Source: Thiospirochaeta perfilievii | GTDB lineage: Bacteria; Spirochaetota; Spirochaetia; DSM-2461 | Length of the DNA stretch: 64,000 bases | Assembly (NCBI RefSeq): GCF_008329945.1 | Contig: NZ_CP035807.1 | Span: 2,356,001 to 2,420,000 of the forward strand | Reading direction: 5' to 3' | Part shown: positions 17,463 through 25,833 of the stretch, piece after piece | How positions within the stretch are numbered: position 1 is the stretch's first letter | Layout: every line of letters starts with the position of its first letter | Program-made: the position numbers and the translations under genes | The notes under the pieces: model-generated | The model's database searches: none | Seen by the model: the letters and a program-made list of their open reading frames with translations, nothing else | What the model was told of the DNA's origin: nothing

Positions 17463-18104
17463 ATGGGTGTATTTAATCGGGTTAAAGATATAGTTACTGC
17501 AAATATAAATGCTCTTCTAGATAAAGCTGAAGATCCATCAAAAATGCTAAGATTGATGATCCAGGAGATGGAAGATACTATTATCGATCTTAAATCTTCC
17601 TGTGCAGCTCAGTTAGCAGAGAAAAAAACAATGCAGAGACAGCTTAATGAGGCTGATTCAAAAACTGAACAGTGGTCTAATAGAGCAACACTAGCATTAG
17701 AGAAGGGTAGAGAAGATTTAGCAAAAGAGGCTTTAATAGAGAAGAGGAACTGGAGTGATAAAAAAACTTCTCTAAACAAGCATTTTGAGACACTAAGTGT
17801 TAATGTAGATCTGTCAAGGGAAGATATTATTAAACTTGAAAAGAAACTTATTAGCGTTAAGGCAAAATATAAAGAGTTATCATTAAGATCAATGCAGGCT
17901 GAAGAGAGTCAAAAAATTAATCAATATAAATCCTTCTCTAAAATTGAAGAGATGGAGAGACAGGTTGATAGAATGGAAGCAAAATTTGATATTGATTCAA
18001 TGACATCTAGTTCACTAGAAGATGAATTTTCTAAATTGGAAGGGAATAATTCAATAGATGATGAATTAGAGATATTAAAAAATAAATTAAAAAAAGGGGA
18101 GTAG
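17463..18104 (+). CDS. PspA paralogue, second copy in tandem
   Basis: A 213-residue second PspA/IM30 protein: MGVFNRVKDIVTANINALLDKAEDPSKMLR and MIQEMEDTIIDLKSSCA. Compared with the first copy the helical core is conserved, but the C-terminal part is diverged (SMTSSSLEDEFSKLEG). I start at ATG 17463, six bases after GGGGG, not at the upstream MKNKG start. The two proteins may form mixed polymers, with one acting as the PspF inhibitor and the other as membrane effector; this is inference. Confidence 0.9.
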   Translation: MGVFNRVKDIVTANINALLDKAEDPSKMLRLMIQEMEDTIIDLKSSCAAQLAEKKTMQRQLNEADSKTEQWSNRATLALEKGREDLAKEALIEKRNWSDKKTSLNKHFETLSVNVDLSREDIIKLEKKLISVKAKYKELSLRSMQAEESQKINQYKSFSKIEEMERQVDRMEAKFDIDSMTSSSLEDEFSKLEGNNSIDDELEILKNKLKKGE

Positions 18105-18110
18105 GTAATT

Positions 18111-18365
18111 ATGTATAATCCACAAGAGTTTGTATTGGGGATACTGTTTATTGTAGTTGGTATCCCGGTAATTAGTGGCACCATAGTTAGCTTAGTTCAT
18201 GGGCCAAAGGAGTTACGTAAAGAGAAATGGCGTAAAAGGCACCAGGATTCTTCGGCAAAAAATGACAAAGAGAGTGAGATGCTAGAAGAGATTTATTATG
18301 GTCTTAGTGATTTAAATAAGCGTGTTAAGAACCTGGAAACTATATTAGAAGATCAGGGGGAGTAA
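18111..18365 (+). CDS. PspB-like membrane protein
   Basis: An 84-residue protein with one N-terminal membrane span (residues 7-28, FVLGILFIVVGIPVISGTIV) and a C-terminal short coiled coil (LSDLNKRVKNLETILE) that resembles the PspB tail. It sits between pspA2 and pspC, where pspB is found in enterobacteria. PspB and PspC sense envelope damage and bind PspA. The sequence match is weak outside the tail, so the PspB name rests mostly on architecture and place. Confidence 0.65.
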   Translation: MYNPQEFVLGILFIVVGIPVISGTIVSLVHGPKELRKEKWRKRHQDSSAKNDKESEMLEEIYYGLSDLNKRVKNLETILEDQGE

Positions 18366-18366
18366 G

Positions 18367-18762
18367 ATGAGTAAGGGTAAATTATATAGAAGTTCAAATG
18401 GAAAATTTATGGGTGTTTGTGCTGGCCTTGCTAATTGGTTACGTATGGACGTAGGATTAGTTCGTTTAGGTTTTATCATAACATCTTTTATGACAGGTGG
18501 AGTTGTATTTTTTATATACTTGGCATTAGGGATTTTCCTACCTATAGACGATTGCATAGAGTCTGAATCCATTTTTGATAAAGTTAGAACAGAGTACTCC
18601 GGAAGTAGTAAAAAGGGGTCTAGGCGATCAGGTTTTAGAGGTGGTGTTACTGTAGAGGATGTAAGGGATGAATTTAACAATCTTAAGTCTAGAGTAAGCA
18701 AGATGGAAGACTCTGTTTTTAATAAAGAGAGAGATTGGGATAATAGGTTTAAAAATAGTTGA
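18367..18762 (+). CDS. pspC: Phage shock protein C
   Basis: A 131-residue protein with the PspC domain at residues 1-62: KLYRSSNGKFMGVCAGLANWLRMDVGLVRLGF (quoted as signature, family-typical) followed by one membrane span (TGGVVFFIYLALGIFLPI). The C-terminal half is a basic linker plus a short coiled coil. Start is two bases after the previous stop. Its stop codon lies within the TTGACA of the thrS leader promoter. Confidence 0.93.
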   Translation: MSKGKLYRSSNGKFMGVCAGLANWLRMDVGLVRLGFIITSFMTGGVVFFIYLALGIFLPIDDCIESESIFDKVRTEYSGSSKKGSRRSGFRGGVTVEDVRDEFNNLKSRVSKMEDSVFNKERDWDNRFKNS

Positions 18763-18789
18763 CATATAGTGATTATTTTTTAATAATAA
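18759..18789 (+). promoter_or_regulatory. Promoter of the thrS leader, with internal inverted repeat
   Basis: TTGACA (18759-18764) is followed after 16 bases by TAATAA (18781-18786; an alternative TAATAA lies at 18784). An inverted repeat ATAGTGATTATT (18766-18777) / AATAATCACTAT (18785-18796) spans the spacer and -10. It could be an operator, or a weak terminator for the psp operon; it lacks a trailing T-run. Confidence 0.55.
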
Positions 18790-18794
18790 TCACT

Positions 18795-18851
18795 ATGAAT
18801 AAAAATATTGAATTTACAATTACAACGACTCAAACCACCACTAAAATATAG
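18795..18851 (+). CDS. thrL-like: Threonine-rich leader peptide of thrS attenuator
   Basis: An 18-residue frame, MNKNIEFTITTTQTTTKI, with seven threonine codons among residues 8-16 and a TAG stop. The density of threonine codons directly upstream of threonyl-tRNA synthetase and of a terminator is what transcription attenuation needs: a ribosome stalling at these codons when charged tRNA-Thr is scarce would let transcription continue. The stop codon abuts the antiterminator strand. There is no ribosome-binding site, but the promoter -10 lies so close to the ATG that the mRNA would be leaderless or nearly so. The enteric thr operon leader peptide is the known analogue; no sequence relation is claimed. 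Confidence 0.8.
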   Translation: MNKNIEFTITTTQTTTKI

Positions 18852-18881
18852 TTGGAGTTTGTATCGTTAATTTGAATATAG

Positions 18882-18909
18882 AGCTCCAGTATTAACTGGA
18901 GCTTTTTTT
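18882..18909 (+). terminator. Attenuator terminator of thrS
   Basis: Arms AGCTCCAGT (18882-18890) and ACTGGAGCT (18895-18903) with a four-base loop, followed by T-run to 18909. The 5' arm segment CTCCAG (18884-18889) can pair instead with TTGGAG (18852-18857), which begins right after the leader peptide stop. That gives mutually exclusive antiterminator and terminator structures. Confidence 0.85.
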
Positions 18910-18926
18910 ATAAATAGGAGTATTTA

Positions 18927-20876
18927 ATGAAAATTACATTCCCAGATGGAAAAATTAGTGAGTTCCCAGAGAACTCAACAGGTTATGATGTAGCACTTTC
19001 TATTTCTGAAGGTCTAACAAGAAGTTCTGCTGCCATAAAAGTTAACGGTGTTATACAAGATTTAACTACTCCTATAACCATGGATTCAGAAATTTCAATT
19101 GTGACTTTTAAAGAAAAAGAAGGATTAGATGTATTAAGACACTCAGCTGCCCATGTTATGGCTTTAGCTGTGAAAAGATTATATCCAGAATCTAAGCTAG
19201 CATTTGGTCCAGCGACTGATGATGGTTTTTATTATGACTTTGATGATATTCAAATAACAGAAGATGATATTAAAAAGATTGAAGATGAAGTTAAAAAAAT
19301 CGTTAAAGAGAAGGTTACATTTAATAGGCATGAGGTTTCAAGGGAAGAAGCTTTGAATATATTCAAAGATGAACCATATAAAATCCAACGAATAAATGAT
19401 CTAGGTGCTGATGAAGTTATTACATATTATCAGTCAGGTGATTTAATAGATCTTTGTCGAGGCCCTCATTTGCCTAATAGTGGGTCTATAAAGGCGTTCA
19501 AAGTAATTAGATTAGCTGGAGCATACTGGAAGGGGGACTCTAATAATAAGATGTTAACTAGGGTGTATGGTACAGCATTTAGTGATAAAAAAGATTTAAA
19601 AGAGTATCTTGATATGCGGGCTAAGGCTGAGGCAAATGACCACAATAAACTTGGAAGAGAGCTGGATCTATTTATTACAGATAAAAGGGTTGGAAAGGGA
19701 TTACCTCTATTAACTCCTAGGGGAACAACTCTTAAAAGAACATTAGTACGTTTTATAGAGGATGAAGAGATCTCAAGGGGTTATGAACACACTGCTACAC
19801 CTTTTATGGCTACTAGAGAGTTATATCAAACTTCTGGACACTGGAATCTTTATAAGGATGGGATGTTTATTTTAGGTGATAAAGATAATGAAGATCCAAA
19901 TGAAGAAATTTTATCACTACGTCCAATGACATGCCCACACCAATATATTATTTACAATAGAAAACCACATACATATAAGGAGTTACCGAAGTTATACGGT
20001 GAAACATCTACTCTGTTCAGAAATGAAGCATCTGGTAGTATGCATGGTCTTATTAGGGTTAGGCAATTTACCCTATCAGAAGGGCATATAATGTGTAGAC
20101 CTGATCAGATTGAAGAAGAGTTTGAGAAGGTATTAGACCTTATTTCATATGTTATGAAAACTCTAGATTTAACTGATTATACTTATAGGTTTAGTAAATG
20201 GGACCCTAATAATACTGATAAGTACATAAACAATCCTGCCGCATGGGAAGAGTCTCAAGCTATTTTAAAGAGAATATTAGATAGATCAGGCATGCCTTAT
20301 ACTGAGGAAGAGGGCGAGGCAGCTTTTTATGGTCCTAAGTTAGATATTCAGATGAAAAATGTATGGGGTAAGGAAGATACGGTAATAACAGTTCAGTTAG
20401 ACTACGCTTTAGCTGAGAGATTTGATATGAAGTATATTGATAAAGATGGATCTGAAAAGAGACCAGTAATTATTCATAGAACTTCAATTGGTTGTTACGA
20501 AAGAACTATGGCTCTACTTATTGAACAGTATGGAGGGCGATTCCCATTCTGGCTTGCACCAGAGCAGATAAAAATATTAACTATAAACGATGCCTGTCAT
20601 CCTGCTGCGGAAGCTTTAAAAGTTAAACTTTTAAGAGCTGGCTTAAAGGCTGATGTTGACTCAAGAAGTGAAACTTTAAAGAAAAAGGTTAGAACTGCTC
20701 AGTTGATGCAAATTCCAGTAATTTTAACAATTGGAGAGAAGGAGATAGAGAATGATACTGTAAGTATTAGGACTCTAGATGGTAATGTTGTTCATGATGT
20801 TAAGGTTGATGATTTTATTTCAAGATGCCTTGAATTAGATAGATTACGGTCCCTGGAGACCTCTTTTACAAAATAG
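18927..20876 (+). CDS. thrS: Threonine--tRNA ligase
   Basis: A 649-residue class II synthetase that charges tRNA-Thr. Domains: TGS at residues 1-62; editing domain at about 63-225, with HSAAHVMA and DLCRGPH; catalytic core at about 245-535, with motif 2 FRNEASGSMHGLIRVRQF, zinc ligands in RPMTCPHQ and IHRTSIGCYER (motif 3); anticodon-binding domain from about 540. ATG start follows AGGAG. Expression is probably controlled by the leader-peptide attenuator just upstream. Confidence 0.97.
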   Translation: MKITFPDGKISEFPENSTGYDVALSISEGLTRSSAAIKVNGVIQDLTTPITMDSEISIVTFKEKEGLDVLRHSAAHVMALAVKRLYPESKLAFGPATDDGFYYDFDDIQITEDDIKKIEDEVKKIVKEKVTFNRHEVSREEALNIFKDEPYKIQRINDLGADEVITYYQSGDLIDLCRGPHLPNSGSIKAFKVIRLAGAYWKGDSNNKMLTRVYGTAFSDKKDLKEYLDMRAKAEANDHNKLGRELDLFITDKRVGKGLPLLTPRGTTLKRTLVRFIEDEEISRGYEHTATPFMATRELYQTSGHWNLYKDGMFILGDKDNEDPNEEILSLRPMTCPHQYIIYNRKPHTYKELPKLYGETSTLFRNEASGSMHGLIRVRQFTLSEGHIMCRPDQIEEEFEKVLDLISYVMKTLDLTDYTYRFSKWDPNNTDKYINNPAAWEESQAILKRILDRSGMPYTEEEGEAAFYGPKLDIQMKNVWGKEDTVITVQLDYALAERFDMKYIDKDGSEKRPVIIHRTSIGCYERTMALLIEQYGGRFPFWLAPEQIKILTINDACHPAAEALKVKLLRAGLKADVDSRSETLKKKVRTAQLMQIPVILTIGEKEIENDTVSIRTLDGNVVHDVKVDDFISRCLELDRLRSLETSFTK

Positions 20877-20912
20877 TCACAAAATTCTAAAAATAAATTT
20901 GAAATATGAAAT

Positions 20913-20950
20913 AACCTCAACTAACATTTAAATAGTTGAGGTTATCTTTT
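20913..20950 (+). terminator. Terminator of thrS
   Basis: Eleven-base perfect arms AACCTCAACTA (20913-20923) and TAGTTGAGGTT (20933-20943) followed by ATCTTTTATT. It lies 37 bases after the thrS stop. Confidence 0.8.
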
Positions 20951-21085
20951 ATTGTATTTAATAACTACGGAGTTATTAGGTGTAAAAACAACGCAACCAG
21001 TTAATATTTCTAGATGTAAAAAAGCTACTTGGATTTTACTAATTACATTTTGTTAATGTAAATACTCCCTTACAAAGGGAGTATT
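20951..21085 (+). other. Structured intergenic segment, possible small RNA
   Basis: Between the thrS terminator and the next gene there are three further hairpins: AATAACT/AGTTATT (20960-20977), TTACATT/AATGTAA (about 21043-21061), and a terminator-like ATACTCCCT/AGGGAGTAT (21061-21084) followed by TTTATTTTAT. No coding frame fits. This could be a roughly 130-base small RNA with its own terminator, or only a second terminator. I see no promoter of good quality. Confidence 0.3.
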
Positions 21086-21100
21086 TATTTTATATTATGT

Positions 21101-21128
21101 TTGTTATTTTTTTTTGTTAACCTATAAT
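21101..21128 (+). promoter_or_regulatory. Promoter of the solute-binding protein gene (leaderless type)
   Basis: TTGTTA (21101-21106), a 16-base spacer, and a perfect TATAAT (21123-21128) lying seven bases before the ATG at 21136. No Shine-Dalgarno sequence is present. Confidence 0.65.
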
Positions 21129-21135
21129 TTATAGT

Positions 21136-21891
21136 ATGTATAGATACTTGATAATTCTATTATTTACTTTAATTACATCAACCTCTAAAGCTTCATCCCT
21201 ATATGATTTAAATGATTATATTTTTCTAACTGAGCACTTCCCACCATATAACTATGTTGAAGATGGAGTTCTTAAGGGTATATCTGTGGATATATTAGTC
21301 GAGATTTTTAAAAAGATAGGAATTGATAAAGACGCCAAGGATATTATTATTCAACCTTGGATTAGATCATATATACAGTTAGAAAACAATAAAAATGTCT
21401 GTCTGTTTACAATGCTTAAATCAGAAACTAGAAAAAATAAATTTAAATGGGTAGGACCAACAATTCCAAACTATATAGTAGTTATAGGAAAAACTAGTAG
21501 TAATATTGTAATTAATACAATTGATGACTTAAAAAAATATAAAATTGGTGCAATACGGGGGGATATAGGAGAAGAACTTCTTAGGGAGGCAAGTATTCCA
21601 TCTACATATATAACTAGTGTTGCACACCCCTTTCAGTTGGTAAAAATGTTAGATTCAGGACGTATTGATTTATGGGTTTATGGTTCTCTGCCAAGTAGAT
21701 GGATAATTAAAGAGAATAATCTTAGACAAGGAGACTTTAAAGAACTATTTCCCCTAGATAATACTAAAGGTTCTTATTTTGCATTTAATAATGATACTCC
21801 TGATGAAGTCATTTCTCTTTTTCAACAAGCTTTTGATGAAATTGTTAAAGAGGGTGTTTATGATCTAATACTAAATAAGTATTTAGATTAA
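21136..21891 (+). CDS. Extracellular solute-binding protein, family 3-like
   Basis: A 251-residue periplasmic binding protein: signal peptide MYRYLIILLFTLITSTSKA, then the bilobed fold with FPPYNYVEDGVLKGISVDILVEIFKKIGI, typical of amino-acid-type (SBP_bac_3) receptors, and IGAIRGDIGEELL in the second lobe. No ABC permease or ATPase is adjacent, so it may be an orphan receptor or serve a transporter elsewhere. Its stop overlaps the convergent gene by four bases. Confidence 0.8.
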   Translation: MYRYLIILLFTLITSTSKASSLYDLNDYIFLTEHFPPYNYVEDGVLKGISVDILVEIFKKIGIDKDAKDIIIQPWIRSYIQLENNKNVCLFTMLKSETRKNKFKWVGPTIPNYIVVIGKTSSNIVINTIDDLKKYKIGAIRGDIGEELLREASIPSTYITSVAHPFQLVKMLDSGRIDLWVYGSLPSRWIIKENNLRQGDFKELFPLDNTKGSYFAFNNDTPDEVISLFQQAFDEIVKEGVYDLILNKYLD

Positions 21892-22388
21892 AAACGATAG
21901 TATAGAGCTGTTTCCGCGGTAAATCCTAATCCTTGGAACATTCCATTAAATCCATATTTAAACCCAAACATAATATCTATAACAATATTGTTGAAAAGGT
22001 AAATTTCAAGGCCTGGACCAATTCCTATAACAGATTCAAATGTTTGTTTTCTTTCATTGATAACCATTTCTTCATAATCATAATCTTCATAGTTATTATA
22101 TGTCCCATTTCCCACAAGGTATAAGAATAGACGAGTATAAGTAGTTTCATGTAGGGTTTTTAATGCTCCTAAACCAAGATTAATCATAACATCTGCTCCA
22201 TCTGACATAGGGGTAAAAACAACTTGCCAACCATACTCCTCTGGCCAGTATCTATAGGATAGTCCAAAACCAGTAGATATGCCTGCAGCTCCTCCTATAT
22301 AGTGGGATAAGTTACTATTTTGATCTTCTAGGGATGAAATTTCTGATAGCAGTATAACTAACAATAAAACTAAAAATACCTTTTTCAT
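21888..22388 (-). CDS. Small exported protein, probable outer-membrane beta-barrel
   Basis: A 166-residue protein with a signal peptide (MKKVFLVLLLVILLSEISS), alternating hydrophobic strands (IGGAAGISTGFGLSYRYWP, DVMINLGLGAL) and the C-terminal pattern ALYYRF ending in phenylalanine, as in outer-membrane barrels. No named family is recognised. It lies downstream of rbsB but beyond a strong terminator; AGAGGA is its ribosome-binding site. Confidence 0.55.
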   Translation of the reverse strand: MKKVFLVLLLVILLSEISSLEDQNSNLSHYIGGAAGISTGFGLSYRYWPEEYGWQVVFTPMSDGADVMINLGLGALKTLHETTYTRLFLYLVGNGTYNNYEDYDYEEMVINERKQTFESVIGIGPGLEIYLFNNIVIDIMFGFKYGFNGMFQGLGFTAETALYYRF

Positions 22389-22409
22389 ATAATCCTCTTT
22401 TATAAAGTA

Positions 22410-22451
22410 AAATATCTTACCTGATAGTTATAGTTATCAGGTAAGATATTT
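22410..22451 (-). terminator. Terminator of the rbsDACB operon
   Basis: A 17-base perfect inverted repeat, AAATATCTTACCTGATA (22410-22426) with its complement at 22435-22451 and an eight-base loop, directly after rbsB on the minus strand. Confidence 0.8.
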
Positions 22452-22458
22452 TATTATT

Positions 22459-23349
22459 TTATTGTTTTATTAGTTGTAAGTCTACTGGAATATAAGCATC
22501 TAACATCTCACTGTTTAATATTTTTTTAGCAGCTTCTATTCCCATATAGCCTATATCATATGGTTTTTGGGCAACTGTTGCTGCCATTCCACCTTCACTA
22601 ACAGATCTAACCGCATCAGGATTTGCATCAAAACCAACAACAATAATATCTCGACCAGAGCCCTCTATTGCTTTTAATGCTCCAAGAGCCATCTCATCAT
22701 TATGTGCAAAAACAGCATCAATTTCACTTTGTGCCTGTATAATGTTTTCCATTACATTTAATCCCTTGGTTCTATCAAAGTCTGCAACTTGTCTTGCCAC
22801 AACTTCAATAGATGAAGTAGATATTGCATCGTTAAATCCTTTACCTCTATCTCTAGCTGCAGATGTTCCTGCAATACCTTCTAGTTCAACAACTTTACCT
22901 GTACCTCCAAGTAATTCAATAATGAATTCCCCAGCCATATAACCACCAGCAACATTATCAGAAGCTATATGAGTTGCAACCTTACCTTCCGAAGCACCTC
23001 TATCAAGTGTAATTACTGGAATAGATTGTCTATTTGCCATTTTGATTGCATTACCTACAGCATCGGAATCTGTTGGGTTTATAAGTATTACATCAACTCC
23101 TTGTGTAATTAAATCCTCCATATTTCCTAACTCTTTTGCTGGGTCATTCTGTGAATCAAGAACAATTAATGTGTATCCACTAATAATTGCAGCTGCTTCT
23201 ACTCCCTCTTTCATCTCCACAAAGAATGGGTTATCTAGAGTAGACAGCAGAAGTCCTACCTTAACTTGATCACTTTCAGCTTGGTTGTTAGAAAAAGCTG
23301 AAAAACTTGCCATTGAAATAATTAGTAATACTAAAATAATTCTTTTCAT
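22459..23349 (-). CDS. rbsB: Ribose ABC transporter, substrate-binding protein
   Basis: A 296-residue periplasmic protein of the D-ribose/galactose-type family: signal peptide MKRIILVLLIISMASFSAFS, then KVGLLLSTLDNPFFVEMKEGV, VILINPTDSDAV, ITLDRGASEG, FAHNDEMALGA and VVGFDANPDAV, the usual ligand-pocket strands. The start is ATG 23349 with AAGGAG upstream; a longer frame begins eight codons earlier but lacks a site. Last gene of rbsD-rbsA-rbsC-rbsB. Confidence 0.93.
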   Translation of the reverse strand: MKRIILVLLIISMASFSAFSNNQAESDQVKVGLLLSTLDNPFFVEMKEGVEAAAIISGYTLIVLDSQNDPAKELGNMEDLITQGVDVILINPTDSDAVGNAIKMANRQSIPVITLDRGASEGKVATHIASDNVAGGYMAGEFIIELLGGTGKVVELEGIAGTSAARDRGKGFNDAISTSSIEVVARQVADFDRTKGLNVMENIIQAQSEIDAVFAHNDEMALGALKAIEGSGRDIIVVGFDANPDAVRSVSEGGMAATVAQKPYDIGYMGIEAAKKILNSEMLDAYIPVDLQLIKQ

Positions 23350-23395
23350 AAAAAATCTCCTTTTTATATACAACTCTAAAATTAGAGTAGTTTTG

Positions 23396-24328
23396 CTATT
23401 TATTTTTTCTATCTATCAATACTGCTAAGAGGATAACGGCACCCTTTGCTATCATCTGGTAGTAGGATGATACATTCATAAGATTTAATGAGTTATTAAG
23501 AACACCAATAATTAATGCACCTACAACTGTACCAAGAATTCTCCCAGAACCTCCTGCTAAACTGGTTCCTCCAAGAACTACTGCTGCTATGGCATCAAGT
23601 TCGTAACCTGTTCCTGCTGTTGGTTGGGCGGATGATAGCCTAGATGTCATAATTATCCCTGATAAGGAGGCTAAAAAACCACTTATACCGTAGACTATAG
23701 TTTTTAGTTTTTTGGTCGAAAGTCCAGACAGTCTTGCAGCTTCTTCATTTCCTCCAAGTGCATATGTGTATCTTCCAAATCTTGTTTGATGCAGTGTGTA
23801 CCAAACAATTGCATATACAACAGCCATTATGTATACAGGGACTGGAATCCCTAAAATATAACCACCACCTAGCCATGCAAAGGAATCTGATGCTCTACCA
23901 ATTCCAGCATTAATTGGCTTTCCTTCAGTAAATACAAGTGTTGCCCCTCGAACAATTGTCATAGTAACTAAAGTTGCAATAAAAGCTTGAACCTTACCAC
24001 GACTAATTATTGTCCCTGTAACAAGACCCATAGCAGTTCCTGTAATCAGTGTAACAATTAAAACTAATATTAAAGGTTGACCTGCTGCGACCATAGCTGC
24101 TGCAACTGCTCCACTAAATGCAAGTACAGAACCAACAGAAAGGTCGATTCCTCCTGTTAATATTACAAAGGTCATACCAGCAGCAATAATGGCATTAATC
24201 GATGTTTGCCTTAAGACGTTTAGTATATTAAAAATTGATAAAAATCTTGGGTTTATTATGGATATAATAACTGAAAAGATCAGTAATCCTATTAGTGGTT
24301 TTAATCTATTTAGTCTCTCTTTATTCAC
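23396..24328 (-). CDS. rbsC: Ribose ABC transporter, permease
   Basis: A 310-residue inner-membrane permease of the sugar type with about eight spans. ITGGIDLSVGSVLAFSG and AAVVLGGTSLAGGSGR are family signatures. It overlaps the rbsA 3' end by eight bases and would form the channel dimer with RbsA. Confidence 0.94.
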   Translation of the reverse strand: MNKERLNRLKPLIGLLIFSVIISIINPRFLSIFNILNVLRQTSINAIIAAGMTFVILTGGIDLSVGSVLAFSGAVAAAMVAAGQPLILVLIVTLITGTAMGLVTGTIISRGKVQAFIATLVTMTIVRGATLVFTEGKPINAGIGRASDSFAWLGGGYILGIPVPVYIMAVVYAIVWYTLHQTRFGRYTYALGGNEEAARLSGLSTKKLKTIVYGISGFLASLSGIIMTSRLSSAQPTAGTGYELDAIAAVVLGGTSLAGGSGRILGTVVGALIIGVLNNSLNLMNVSSYYQMIAKGAVILLAVLIDRKNK

Positions 24329-25832
24329 TTACTTTCTCCTTAAGGCCTACTGCCATTCTCATTATTGATTCTTGGGAAGCTTCATCACGGGATAGTTCTC
24401 CTGTAATAGTATTATTGTGCATTACTAATATTCTATCGCTTAAACCTAGTAATTCTGGCATCTCAGACGAGATCATTAAAATTGCTAATCCCTCATCTTT
24501 AAATTTATTTATAAGGGTATATATCTCTTTTTTTGCTCCTACATCGACACCCCGAGTTGGTTCATCGAGAATAAGTAGCTTAGGTTTGGTTATTAGCCCT
24601 CTAGCTATAGCAATTTTTTGTTGATTCCCTCCACTTAGGTTTCCAACTAGTTGGTCTCTATTAGGAGTTTTTATTGATATTTGATTAATATACTCATCAA
24701 CTGAACTGTTACGCTCTTTCTCATCAATTTTATATAATAACTTTTCGAATTCTTTTAAAGCAGGTAGGGTTATGTTGTCTTTAATAGAGAGACCTAGAAA
24801 TAGACCCAACTGCTTTCTGTCTTCTGAAACATAAGCAATACCTTTCTCTATTGCTTTTTGAGGGCTATCTATTTTTATACTCTGGCCATTTAGAATTATC
24901 TCTCCACTATTACATGGGTACATTCCGTATAGAGATAGTGCCATCTCTGTTCGACCAGCACCCATTAGACCTCCAATTCCAACAATTTCGCCCTGTTTAA
25001 TGTTGAAATTTATATTGTTGCTTACAGAACTGTTAAAGTCTTTAACTTCTAAAAGGATCTCTCCTGCTCTATGGGGTGAGAATGGAATTTGATCTGTTAA
25101 CTTTCTTCCAACCATCATCTCAATAATTCCATCTTCATCTAACTCAGAAACAGCTCTCTCTCCAATAAACTGACCATCTCTTAATACAGTTACACGATCA
25201 CATATTTCAAATACTTCTGGTAGCCTATGGGATATGTAAACAATTCCTTTTCCATTTTCCTTTAGTTCTTCAATTACTCTAAATAAGTTATTAGCTTCCC
25301 GGTCTGTTAAAGCGTCAGTTGGTTCATCAAAAATAAGTATTTCTGCATCAACTGATAGTGCCTTTGCTATCTCTACCATCTGTTGGTCTCCAATACTTAG
25401 GGTGGAGGCAGGAGCTTTTGAGTTTATTGAACTACCTAATCGTTTTAATAAGTTATCTGAATCTGTATATAGCTTATTCCAATTTATGTTTTTACTCTTG
25501 TTAGTCGGTTCTTTCCCTAGAAAGATGTTTTCTCCAACTGTAAGTCCAGGGATTAGGTTTAGTTCTTGGTGAATTATTCCTATCCCTAAATCCATTGCAT
25601 TTTTAGGTGAAGTAATTTGAATGCTTTTATCTTTAAGTAAAATACTTCCCTTTTCGTTTTCATATACACCACTTAAAATTTTCATAAGTGTCGATTTACC
25701 AGCACCATTTTCACCAAGAAGAGCCATTACTTCTCCTTTGAATACATTCAGGTGCACTGAGTCTAGTGCTTTAACTCCAGGGAAATCTTTTGTAATGTTT
25801 TCCATTTGTAGGATGGGCTTTTTTTCTTTCAT
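24321..25832 (-). CDS. rbsA: Ribose ABC transporter, ATP-binding protein (double ATPase)
   Basis: A 503-residue protein with two ABC domains. The first (residues 5-235) has Walker A GENGAGKST, signature LSIGDQQ and Walker B ILIFDEPT; the second (about 250-500) has a degenerate Walker A (GLMGAGRTE), signature LSGGNQQK and LLILDEPT, as usual for RbsA-type proteins. I choose ATG 25832 over TTG 25844, since the TTG directly abuts the AGGAG. Confidence 0.95.
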   Translation of the reverse strand: MKEKKPILQMENITKDFPGVKALDSVHLNVFKGEVMALLGENGAGKSTLMKILSGVYENEKGSILLKDKSIQITSPKNAMDLGIGIIHQELNLIPGLTVGENIFLGKEPTNKSKNINWNKLYTDSDNLLKRLGSSINSKAPASTLSIGDQQMVEIAKALSVDAEILIFDEPTDALTDREANNLFRVIEELKENGKGIVYISHRLPEVFEICDRVTVLRDGQFIGERAVSELDEDGIIEMMVGRKLTDQIPFSPHRAGEILLEVKDFNSSVSNNINFNIKQGEIVGIGGLMGAGRTEMALSLYGMYPCNSGEIILNGQSIKIDSPQKAIEKGIAYVSEDRKQLGLFLGLSIKDNITLPALKEFEKLLYKIDEKERNSSVDEYINQISIKTPNRDQLVGNLSGGNQQKIAIARGLITKPKLLILDEPTRGVDVGAKKEIYTLINKFKDEGLAILMISSEMPELLGLSDRILVMHNNTITGELSRDEASQESIMRMAVGLKEKVSE

Positions 25833-25833
25833 A

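Noticed and set aside
18766-18796. Intrinsic terminator of the psp operon
   Set aside because: The inverted repeat has no downstream T-run and overlaps the promoter of the thr leader, so an operator-like role is at least as likely.
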